A DNA stretch of 17,466 nucleotides from JAGPUQ01 sp041594335 (GTDB lineage: Bacteria > Pseudomonadota > Gammaproteobacteria > Pseudomonadales > Porticoccaceae). Position 1 is the first letter of the stretch. Each line of letters opens with the position of its first letter. The notes beneath the pieces were generated by a model. It searched no databases and was not told where the DNA came from. It was given only the letters and a program-made list of their open reading frames with translations. Position numbers and translations under genes: made by a program. The stretch covers positions 1-17,466 of the forward strand of contig JBFHML010000050.1 of assembly GCA_041594335.1 (NCBI GenBank), in the 5' to 3' direction. This document shows, piece after piece, positions 7,766 through 13,707 of this stretch.

Positions 7766-9243
7766 GATGCTGATCGTTGGCGGGCGCGCGTTTCCAGGCG
7801 TCGTTCGAACTCGGCCATCAGGGTCCGATAAAGCTCCTCGCCGAGCAAGGCGTCCTCCACACCGCGATCTATGCTGGGATTGTCGTTGACTTCAATCACC
7901 ACCGGGCCCTGGGCGGTTTCTTTGAGATCGACCCCGTAGAGGCCCGTACCGATCAGGGCGGTGGCGCGCAGCGCGGCGCGGATCACTGGTGCCGGTACAC
8001 GGTGCACTGCCACGGGCTCGAAGCCGCCGGCTCGGGTGCCCGATGATCCGTGGTTGTAGATCTGCCAATGACCCTTGGCCATAAAGTACTTGCAAGCATA
8101 GATTGCGCGCCCGGCGAGTACTCCGATCCGCCAGTCAAATTCTGTGGCGATGAACTCCTGAACGATCACCACAGCAGATTGCGCGAGCAGACGCTGGGCC
8201 GCGGCCAGGTAGGACGCTTCGGTATCGGCTTTCTCGACGCCGACCGAAAAGGAACCATCGGGGATTTTCAGGACCAGAGGCGAGCCCAGCTGCTCGCGCA
8301 GTTCGGCAAATTCAGGGACGTCATCGCCAAACAGCATGCGGGCCTCTGGCACTTGCACCTTGTTGGCCGTTAAGAGCTCATGGAGAAACACTTTATTGGT
8401 GCAGCGGATGATCGAGTCCGGATCGTCGATCACGGGCATGCCGGCACGCGCGGCGCGTTGGGCGCAGCGCAGCGTGGGGTGATTGATGGCCGTGGTTTGG
8501 CGGATGAACAGCGCGTCGTATTCCAGCAGCCGCGGTTCATCATCCAGGGTGATCAAATCGGCGTCGATGCCCAGCAACCGCGCGTGTTTGATGAACAATT
8601 GCAGCGCGCCTTTATTGCTCGGCGGCAATTTTTCGTCCGGGTCGATGAGGATCGCGAGATCGTAACGGGCGGCGCGCTCGCGCCGCGGCTGGCGCCAAAT
8701 CCGCTTGCTGAAGCCCTCGAGTGCGGCGCCGAACTCATCCTGCCCGGTGTCATCGAGTTCTGACAAGGACATGAGTCGCAGGCTGGCGATGGACCATTGT
8801 GTGCCACGCTCAAAGGTGACTTCGAGCAGGGGTGCGGGGAAGAGCTCAAACAGTTTCTTGGCCAGCTTTTCTAGTGGCCCGATGGGGGTATGGCCAAAAT
8901 AGATGCGCAGTCGAAAGCTGGGCTCTCCGGGCGCCACTTGGCTCCCCAGATATTGGCGCATGCGCCGCAACAAGTCGTCGCTGAGCTTGATCGCGGCACC
9001 CGCAGTAAGCTCGTTGAGGGTACGTACCGAGGGTAGCACTTTCTGGCCGCGCGCCTCGGCCAGCAGAGAGCAGTAGTAACCTTGGCTGCGGTAACTGCAG
9101 TCGCCGCAGAAGTTGTACACCTGAATGCCGGCGGCGCGGTACTCCGGCCCGGTCAGGTAATCCTTGCTGCTGATGACTTCCTCGGCGCTGTGGTACGGAG
9201 CCCAGATGTCCGGATTGTCGACCACGATATAGAGTTTCGACAC
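7762..9243 (-). CDS. RimK-like ATP-grasp ligase with N-terminal RLAN domain
   Basis: An ATP-grasp carboxylate-amine ligase expected to add an amino acid (often glutamate) to a peptide or small-molecule carboxylate; cytoplasmic. The N-terminal RLAN region (about 1-185) starts SKLYIVVDNPD and contains SQGYYCSLLAEARG. The RimK-type ATP-grasp domain covers about 195-485. Visible landmarks are TNKVF (282-286), Lys326 in LVLKIPDG, the hinge VQEFI (361-365), Asp439 in YGVDLKE, and the metal-binding EVNDNPSID (451-459). I prefer the GTG at 9243, which has AGGA seven bases upstream and gives the usual family N-terminus (493 residues). An ATG at 9318 would add 25 Pro/Arg-rich residues and overlap the LysR gene, and lacks a good ribosome site. 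It lies downstream of the FinR-like gene and is coupled to the GNAT. It probably does not modify ribosomal protein S6 as RimK does, since RLAN proteins form a separate branch. Confidence 0.9.
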   Translation of the reverse strand: MSKLYIVVDNPDIWAPYHSAEEVISSKDYLTGPEYRAAGIQVYNFCGDCSYRSQGYYCSLLAEARGQKVLPSVRTLNELTAGAAIKLSDDLLRRMRQYLGSQVAPGEPSFRLRIYFGHTPIGPLEKLAKKLFELFPAPLLEVTFERGTQWSIASLRLMSLSELDDTGQDEFGAALEGFSKRIWRQPRRERAARYDLAILIDPDEKLPPSNKGALQLFIKHARLLGIDADLITLDDEPRLLEYDALFIRQTTAINHPTLRCAQRAARAGMPVIDDPDSIIRCTNKVFLHELLTANKVQVPEARMLFGDDVPEFAELREQLGSPLVLKIPDGSFSVGVEKADTEASYLAAAQRLLAQSAVVIVQEFIATEFDWRIGVLAGRAIYACKYFMAKGHWQIYNHGSSGTRAGGFEPVAVHRVPAPVIRAALRATALIGTGLYGVDLKETAQGPVVIEVNDNPSIDRGVEDALLGEELYRTLMAEFERRLETRARQRSAS

Positions 9244-9304
9244 GAAAGCTTCCTGAGTGCCGGTGGGTGGGCCCGGGGGCGCGAGGTTGAGCCGGGATAG
9301 GCGC

Positions 9305-10225
9305 CTAGTTTCGCTCATCGCCCGGGTGCCGCGATAGCCCTGGCCCCGCGTTTTGTCGACACAGCGTCAGCCAGTGCTCGATTCCCGGGCTGACAAATTT
9401 GCGGCGGTGCAGCACAACGTGGAAATGGCGCCGGAGATTGCGGTGGGGGATGTCCAGGGCCACTAGACTGCCGCGGGCAAAAGCATCGCGTAGCGTGATG
9501 CGCGATAGGCAGCCGATGCCGAGACCGGCTTCCACCGCCCGTTTGATCGCTTCGGTGTGTTCGAGTTCGAGGAGGATATGGAGGCGCGGCAGCAGTCCGT
9601 GCAATGCGCGGTCGAAGGTTTGGCGTGTGCCGGAGCCGGGCTCGCGCAAAATCCAGGTGGCGGAGAGGAGGTCGTCATCGTTGAGGCGGTAGCGCTTGGC
9701 GAGCGGGTGGTCGGGAGCACAAAAGGCGATGAGTTCGTCTTCGTGCCACGGCTGAATGACGAGTTCCGGGTGACTGAGTTCCCCCTCGATCAAGCCCAGG
9801 TCGAGCTCGAATCCTGCGACCTGGGCTGCGATCTGCGCTGTGTTGGCGACTTTGAGCGCGACCCGAGCGCCCGGTTGATCGTTCATATACTGGGCGATCA
9901 TTCCCACCGCCAAGTAGTTGCCGATCGTCAAGGTTGCCCCCAGTTTCAGCACGCAGGTTTCGCCCTGCCCGGCAAAGCCGGCCTCCAGTGCCTGTGCTTG
10001 CTCTAAAAGCGCCAGTGCCTGGGGTCGGAGCGAGCGCCCGAGTTCATTGAGGCGCAGCCGTTTACCGGCGCGATCGAACAGTTGGATGTCAAACTGGCGT
10101 TCCAAGTCGCGCAATGCTCCGCTCGCTGCCGATTGCGACATGGCGAGACTGTCGGCGGCGCGGCTGATGTTTTCGTGGCGGGCGGTGGCGAGGAACACTT
10201 CGAGCTGACGGAGGGTGAAGCGCAT
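9305..10225 (-). CDS. LysR-family regulator, FinR-like
   Basis: A 306-residue LysR-type transcription factor. The winged helix-turn-helix occupies residues 1-60 (TLRQLEVFLATARHENISRA, then AADSLAMSQSAASGALRDLE), followed by a linker helix and an effector-binding domain at about 90-295. It is divergent from fpr, the arrangement known for FinR in Pseudomonas, where FinR activates fprA under oxidative stress or sulfite. That context, not sequence alone, is the reason for the FinR label. The ATG at 10225 has no Shine-Dalgarno (the leader ends TTTTTGCAATA), so initiation may be leaderless or weak. The intergenic region holds repeats and a T-N11-A inverted repeat that could be its operator. The same-strand rimK-like gene follows after 61 bases, so FinR read-through could feed it. 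Confidence 0.9.
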   Translation of the reverse strand: MRFTLRQLEVFLATARHENISRAADSLAMSQSAASGALRDLERQFDIQLFDRAGKRLRLNELGRSLRPQALALLEQAQALEAGFAGQGETCVLKLGATLTIGNYLAVGMIAQYMNDQPGARVALKVANTAQIAAQVAGFELDLGLIEGELSHPELVIQPWHEDELIAFCAPDHPLAKRYRLNDDDLLSATWILREPGSGTRQTFDRALHGLLPRLHILLELEHTEAIKRAVEAGLGIGCLSRITLRDAFARGSLVALDIPHRNLRRHFHVVLHRRKFVSPGIEHWLTLCRQNAGPGLSRHPGDERN

Positions 10226-10243
10226 TATTGCAAAAACCGATTA

Positions 10244-10291
10244 AGGTTATGTGAATTAACTATTTTGCCGATAGCATGCGCTGAGGTTATG
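10244..10291. repeat. Direct repeat AGGTTATG x2, 40 bases apart, in the finR-fpr gap
   Basis: The octamer AGGTTATG occurs at 10244-10251 and again at 10284-10291, spaced exactly 40 bases start to start, close to four helical turns. The second copy overlaps the likely fpr -10 hexamer. Paired sites of this kind would suit a tetrameric LysR regulator contacting an upstream recognition site and a promoter-proximal activation site. Confidence 0.5.
10246..10260. promoter_or_regulatory. Candidate LysR operator (T-N11-A inverted repeat)
   Basis: GTTATGTGAATTAAC is an imperfect palindrome with GTTA and TAAC arms around a seven-base centre. It contains the T-N11-A core (T10247, A10259) typical of LysR-family sites. 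It lies about 20 bases upstream of the finR start and just upstream of the proposed fpr -35, where an activator of fpr that also represses its own gene would be expected to bind. Confidence 0.5.
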
Positions 10292-10293
10292 GT
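10265..10293 (+). promoter_or_regulatory. Candidate fpr promoter
   Basis: TTGCCG (10265-10270) and TATGGT (10288-10293) are separated by 17 bases, each matching four of six sigma70 consensus positions. This suits an activator-dependent promoter. Predicted transcription start is near 10300, leaving a leader of about 50 bases that contains the palindrome ACAATATTGT at 10313-10322. Confidence 0.45.
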
Positions 10294-10348
10294 ATTTGCA
10301 ACAAACGCTCAGACAATATTGTTCGGCGTCAGCCGGGAGACGAGGCTT

Positions 10349-11122
10349 ATGTCCAATCTGAATCGGGAAACCGTGCTCAGTGTCCACCACTGGACGGATC
10401 GGCTGTTCAGTTTTCGCACAACCCGGGATCCGGCGTTTCGGTTCAAGAATGGCCACTTCACGATGATCGGGCTGGAAGTGGAGGACAAGCCGTTGTTGCG
10501 CGCCTACAGCATGGCCAGCGCCAACTATGAGGAAGAGCTGGAGTTTTTTAGTATCAAAGTGCCGGACGGCCCATTGACCTCGCGGTTGCAGAATATTCGT
10601 GCCGGTGATGAGGTGCTGGTCGGTCGCAAACCAACCGGGACCTTGGTGCTCGACCATTTGTTGCCGGGTCGGCATCTGTTTTTGCTGGCGACAGGCACGG
10701 GGTTGGCGCCTTTCCTCAGTATCATCCGTGATCTCGATATTTACGATCATTTCGAAAAAGTGATTTTGGTGCACGGCTGCCGTTACGTGGCTGATCTGGC
10801 CTACCGAGAAATGATCTCCGAAGAGCTTCCGAAGCATGAATTCTTCGGGGAGGTGGTGCGTGAGAAACTGTGTTACTACCCCACGGTAACCCGTGAACCG
10901 TTTCGCCATCAGGGCCGGATAACCCAATTGCTGGATAGCGGCAAGCTTTGCGCGGATTTGGGTTTGCCGCCCCTGAGTGTGGAAGACGACCGCTTCATGC
11001 TGTGCGGCAGCCCGGCGATGCTCAGCGATCTGTGCGGTCTGCTCGATGCCAAGGGTTTTCAGGAGTACCGTAGCGGCGAGCTCGGCCACTATGTGATCGA
11101 GCGTGCCTTTGTCGAACGCTGA
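10349..11122 (+). CDS. fpr: Ferredoxin/flavodoxin-NADP+ reductase, FprA type
   Basis: A 257-residue cytoplasmic FAD enzyme that exchanges electrons between NADPH and ferredoxin or flavodoxin, supplying Fe-S cluster work, redox repair and biosynthetic oxidoreductases. The FAD-binding signature RAYSMAS is at 51-57 and the second FAD-contacting loop GPLTSRL at 74-80. The NADP-domain phosphate loop ATGTGLAPF is at 114-122, followed by HGCRYVADLAYR. The C-terminus ends YVIERAFVER, the extended tail seen in bacterial FprA-type enzymes rather than the plastid type. I start at the ATG at 10349, with GAGG three bases before the CTT spacer and GGGAG further up; the open frame continues upstream to 10082, but that part overlaps finR antisense and is not coding. 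It is convergent with rhlE. Control by the divergent FinR-like gene is likely. Confidence 0.93.
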   Translation: MSNLNRETVLSVHHWTDRLFSFRTTRDPAFRFKNGHFTMIGLEVEDKPLLRAYSMASANYEEELEFFSIKVPDGPLTSRLQNIRAGDEVLVGRKPTGTLVLDHLLPGRHLFLLATGTGLAPFLSIIRDLDIYDHFEKVILVHGCRYVADLAYREMISEELPKHEFFGEVVREKLCYYPTVTREPFRHQGRITQLLDSGKLCADLGLPPLSVEDDRFMLCGSPAMLSDLCGLLDAKGFQEYRSGELGHYVIERAFVER

Positions 11123-11146
11123 GCGAGCCGGATAGGCGCGCTCAGC
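11118..11146. terminator. Possible bidirectional hairpin between fpr and rhlE
   Basis: GCTGAGCG (11118-11125) pairs with CGCTCAGC (11139-11146) across a 13-base loop, an eight-base perfect stem that overlaps the fpr stop codon. It lies between two convergent genes, where a two-way terminator is expected, but neither strand has a T-run after the stem, so it may be only an mRNA-end stabiliser. Confidence 0.4.
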
Positions 11147-11169
11147 ACCCGATTGCTGGCAGTGGCTAG

Positions 11170-12441
11170 TTAGCCGTGGGCGCCTTGTCGGCGTCGCCGC
11201 GCGGGTCGCCGCGGGCGTGCGGGGGCCGCGCGATCACGGTTGACATCGCGGCGGCCAGGTGCCGCCCGTGCACCACGGCCGTTGGGAATCGGTTCCGGCG
11301 GAATGTTGGGGTCTGGCTCGAAGCCGGGGACCACGACCTGCGCAAGACGGCGGTTCAGCAGCCGCTCGATGCCCTGCAGTAGTTTCTTTTCATCGACGCA
11401 CACGAGGGAAACTGCTGCGCCGGCGTTGCCGGCGCGACCGGTGCGGCCAATACGATGCACGTAATCTTCCGGCACATTGGGTAGCTCGTAGTTCACGACC
11501 TGAGGCAGCTGGTCGATGTCGAGTCCGCGGGCGGCGATGTCGGTCGCCACCAATGCCTGGATGCGCCCGGTCTTGAAGTCGGCCAAGGCTTTGGTGCGGG
11601 CGCTCTGGCTCTTGTTGCCGTGGATCGCTGCAGCGCTGATGCCGTCGGTGTCTAGCTGTTGCGCAAGCCGATTGGCGCCGTGCTTGGTGCGGGTGAACAC
11701 CAGCACTTGTCGCCACTCCTCGGTCAGGAACAGGCGGGTTAGCAATTCGCGCTTGCGCGTGCGGTCCACCGGGTGCACGGTCTGCGCGACTGCCTCGGCG
11801 GCAGTGTTGCGCCGTGCAACTTCAATCGGTACCGGGGCATTCAGCAATTTATCTGCCAGTGCCCGGATTTCGTCGGAAAAGGTTGCCGAAAACAGCAGGT
11901 TCTGGCGTCGTGAGGGTAGTGCGGCCAGGACTTTGCGAATGTCGTGGATGAACCCCATATCGAGCATGCGGTCGGCCTCATCGAGCACCAGAATTTCAAC
12001 GCCGCTCAAATCGACTGTGCGTTGGTTGAGGTGGTCGAGTAGCCGGCCGGGGGTGGCGATGAGTATGTCCACGCCGCGCCTGAGTTCGGCGATCTGAGGG
12101 TTGATGCCCACCCCGCCGAAGATCACGGTGGCGCGTAGCGGCAGATGGCGGCCGTAGTCGATGACGTTGGCCCCCACTTGGGCGGCGAGCTCGCGTGTCG
12201 GGGCGAGGATCAGGGCGCGAATCTTGCGCGGGTTGCGCGGTGTCGCTTCGCTCAGCCGCTGGAGCAGCGGTAGAGTGAAACCGGCGGTCTTGCCGGTGCC
12301 CGTTTGCGCGCCGGCAAGGACATCCTTGCCGGTCAGAATCGTCGGGATGGCTTGGCGCTGGATGGGTGTCGGTTGGTCGTAGCCCTGTTCGGCCACGGCA
12401 CGGAGCAATTCGGCACGTAGGCCGAGGGTATCGAATGACAT
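11170..12441 (-). CDS. rhlE: DEAD-box ATP-dependent RNA helicase, RhlE type
   Basis: A 423-residue cytoplasmic RNA helicase, likely acting in RNA decay, ribosome assembly or cold adaptation. The Q-motif region reads GYDQPTPIQ (20-28). Motif I is AQTGTGKT (45-52), Ia is PTRELA (81-86), Ib is TPGR (130-133), II is DEAD (154-157), III is SAT (185-187), and VI is HRIGRTGR (329-336). The N-terminus MSFDTLGL and spacing match RhlE. From about 385 the protein ends in a low-complexity Arg/Pro/Ala-rich basic tail, common in RhlE and probably RNA-binding. The ATG at 12441 has only a distant GGA upstream. No strong promoter is visible in the roughly 290 bases before it, and it is divergent from the sulfotransferase operon. 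Confidence 0.93.
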   Translation of the reverse strand: MSFDTLGLRAELLRAVAEQGYDQPTPIQRQAIPTILTGKDVLAGAQTGTGKTAGFTLPLLQRLSEATPRNPRKIRALILAPTRELAAQVGANVIDYGRHLPLRATVIFGGVGINPQIAELRRGVDILIATPGRLLDHLNQRTVDLSGVEILVLDEADRMLDMGFIHDIRKVLAALPSRRQNLLFSATFSDEIRALADKLLNAPVPIEVARRNTAAEAVAQTVHPVDRTRKRELLTRLFLTEEWRQVLVFTRTKHGANRLAQQLDTDGISAAAIHGNKSQSARTKALADFKTGRIQALVATDIAARGLDIDQLPQVVNYELPNVPEDYVHRIGRTGRAGNAGAAVSLVCVDEKKLLQGIERLLNRRLAQVVVPGFEPDPNIPPEPIPNGRGARAAPGRRDVNRDRAAPARPRRPARRRRQGAHG

Positions 12442-12642
12442 GAAATTGGCGTCCGGAAACAGCGCTCTCCGGGGTCTTCCGGCTCGGTCGCGAGCGGGTT
12501 TCGTAAGCAGAGTGAATCGAGGATAACCGGAAGGGGTACCGCGAGGCCGGGCCGACCGAGGGCGCCTGAGCCGCGCGCACTCTAACAGATTGCCGTTGCC
12601 GACACTAGCGCAATTGCCTGACCACCGGTCCTGGCAAGAGGT
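12442..12642. other. Intergenic region upstream of rhlE, nothing recognised
   Basis: Part of the 293-base divergent gap between rhlE and the sulfotransferase gene. This GC-rich stretch must hold the rhlE promoter and leader, but I see no sigma70 hexamers with correct spacing on the minus strand. The best hint is a TTAGAG-like box reading minus near 12580-12585. No small gene with a ribosome site and no repeat was found. Confidence 0.4.
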
Positions 12643-12671
12643 TTGTCGACGGGCGGCAATATTGATCTAAT
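12643..12671 (+). promoter_or_regulatory. Promoter of the sulfotransferase/acyl-CoA synthetase operon
   Basis: TTGTCG (12643-12648) and TCTAAT (12666-12671) are separated by an optimal 17 bases, matching four and five of six sigma70 positions. Transcription is predicted to start near 12678, leaving a leader of about 57 bases. Confidence 0.55.
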
Positions 12672-12682
12672 CGGTCGCAACA

Positions 12683-12699
12683 GCCAGCTGATCGCTGGC
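12683..12699 (+). other. Leader hairpin of the sulfotransferase mRNA
   Basis: GCCAGC-TGATC-GCTGGC forms a perfect six-base stem with a five-base loop, starting a few bases after the predicted transcription start. There is no T-run, so it is not an intrinsic terminator. A stabilising 5' hairpin or a protein site are both possible. Confidence 0.4.
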
Positions 12700-12734
12700 C
12701 ATAACAACAGCCTCAGGATGATAGGCAGACTTCG

Positions 12735-13670
12735 ATGACGACACCAACCGACGGCTGGCCCAAGCGCACCCGGGTCTATCAGTTCCATCATTTTGATAGC
12801 ACCCGTTGGGATGGCCTCCAGATCCGCGACGACGACATCCTCATCTGCACTTCGATGAAGAGCGGCACCACCTGGATGCAGCGCATCGTCGCCCTGCTGA
12901 TCTTCCAGGATGACCCTCCGGCGCGATCGTTTCACGAGATCTCCCATTGGGTGGATATGCGCATCGCGCCCATCGACAAGGTGATAGCCGATCTGGAATC
13001 CCAGAGCCACCGACGCTTCATGAAGACCCATACCGCGCTCGACGGCCTGACCTACCACCCGCAAATGAAATACATCGTGGTCGGCCGCGATGTGCGCGAC
13101 GTCTTTATGTCGCTGTGGAACCACGCTTCCAATTACAAGCCGGAGTTCATCGACGCGCTTAACAATACCCCCGGCCGGGTCGGCCCCCCCTTCCCGCCCC
13201 TGTACGACGACATCCATGCGCTGTGGAGGGACTGGATCAACAAGGGCAGCTTTCCCTGGGAGAGCGACGGTTATCCGTTCTGGTCCCATCTCCACTTCAT
13301 TCAGAGCTGGTGGGACTACCGGCATCTGCCCAACATCTACCTTGTTCACTTCAATGATCTCAGCCGTGATCTCGAAGGCGAAATGCGCAAGGTAGCCAAG
13401 TTTCTCGATATCGAGGTTCCGGAGCGCCTGTGGCCCGAACTGGTGGAGCAGGCCAGCTTTGAGACCATGAAGGCCAATGCTGAAGCCTTGCTGCCCACCA
13501 TCGACGGTATCTTTGCCGGCGGCGCCAAGTCATTTATTCACCGAGGCACCAATGGTCGCTGGCGGAACGTGCTGAGCGAGGCGGAGCTCCGCGAATGCGA
13601 CGCCGCCATCGCCCGTACGCTGACGCCGGATTGCGCGCGTTGGCTGGAGCACGGTGGCCCGCTCGGCTGA
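12735..13670 (+). CDS. PAPS-dependent sulfotransferase (cytosolic SULT-like)
   Basis: Transfers sulfate from PAPS to an unknown hydroxyl or amine acceptor. The 311-residue protein, with no signal peptide or membrane span, carries the full SULT motif set. The 5'-phosphosulfate loop TSMKSGTTW is at 39-47 (Lys42). KTH at 97-99 carries the catalytic-base His99. The 3'-phosphate motif VVGRDVRDVFMSLWNH at 115-130 includes Arg118 and Ser126. The C-terminal RGTNGRWRN at 270-278 matches the RKGxxGxWKN loop. It therefore looks active. Its ribosome site is weak (AGG about nine bases before the ATG). It is the first gene of a two-gene unit: the acyl-CoA synthetase starts 37 bases after its stop. The acceptor could be an alcohol, sterol-like or lipid compound processed with the synthetase, which is inference from context only. 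Confidence 0.92.
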   Translation: MTTPTDGWPKRTRVYQFHHFDSTRWDGLQIRDDDILICTSMKSGTTWMQRIVALLIFQDDPPARSFHEISHWVDMRIAPIDKVIADLESQSHRRFMKTHTALDGLTYHPQMKYIVVGRDVRDVFMSLWNHASNYKPEFIDALNNTPGRVGPPFPPLYDDIHALWRDWINKGSFPWESDGYPFWSHLHFIQSWWDYRHLPNIYLVHFNDLSRDLEGEMRKVAKFLDIEVPERLWPELVEQASFETMKANAEALLPTIDGIFAGGAKSFIHRGTNGRWRNVLSEAELRECDAAIARTLTPDCARWLEHGGPLG

Positions 13671-13693
13671 GCGCGTTGCAGAGATACAAATCC

Positions 13694-13699
13694 GAGGAG
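13694..13699 (+). promoter_or_regulatory. Ribosome binding site deciding the acyl-CoA synthetase start
   Basis: GAGGAG lies eight bases before the ATG at 13708. The open frame extends upstream to an ATG at 13654 inside the sulfotransferase gene, but that codon has no ribosome site, so the downstream ATG is taken as the true start. Confidence 0.75.
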
Positions 13700-13707
13700 C
13701 TTTTGCG

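Noticed and set aside
9244..9318. N-terminal extension of the RimK-like ligase from the ATG at 9318
   Set aside because: Adds 25 Pro/Arg-rich residues not typical of the family, overlaps the LysR gene and lacks a ribosome site, whereas GTG 9243 has AGGA. Not fully excluded.
10082..10348. Upstream extension of the fpr frame into finR
   Set aside because: These codons are antisense to the helix-turn-helix region of finR and do not resemble reductase N-termini; the ATG at 10349 has a ribosome site.
10256..11089. 277-codon minus-strand frame opposite fpr
   Set aside because: Shadow frame; it also spans the divergent promoter region, and fpr is clearly the coding strand.
12582..13349. 255-codon minus-strand frame over the sulfotransferase
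   Set aside because: Shadow of a gene with complete SULT motifs; no ribosome site and no family resemblance.
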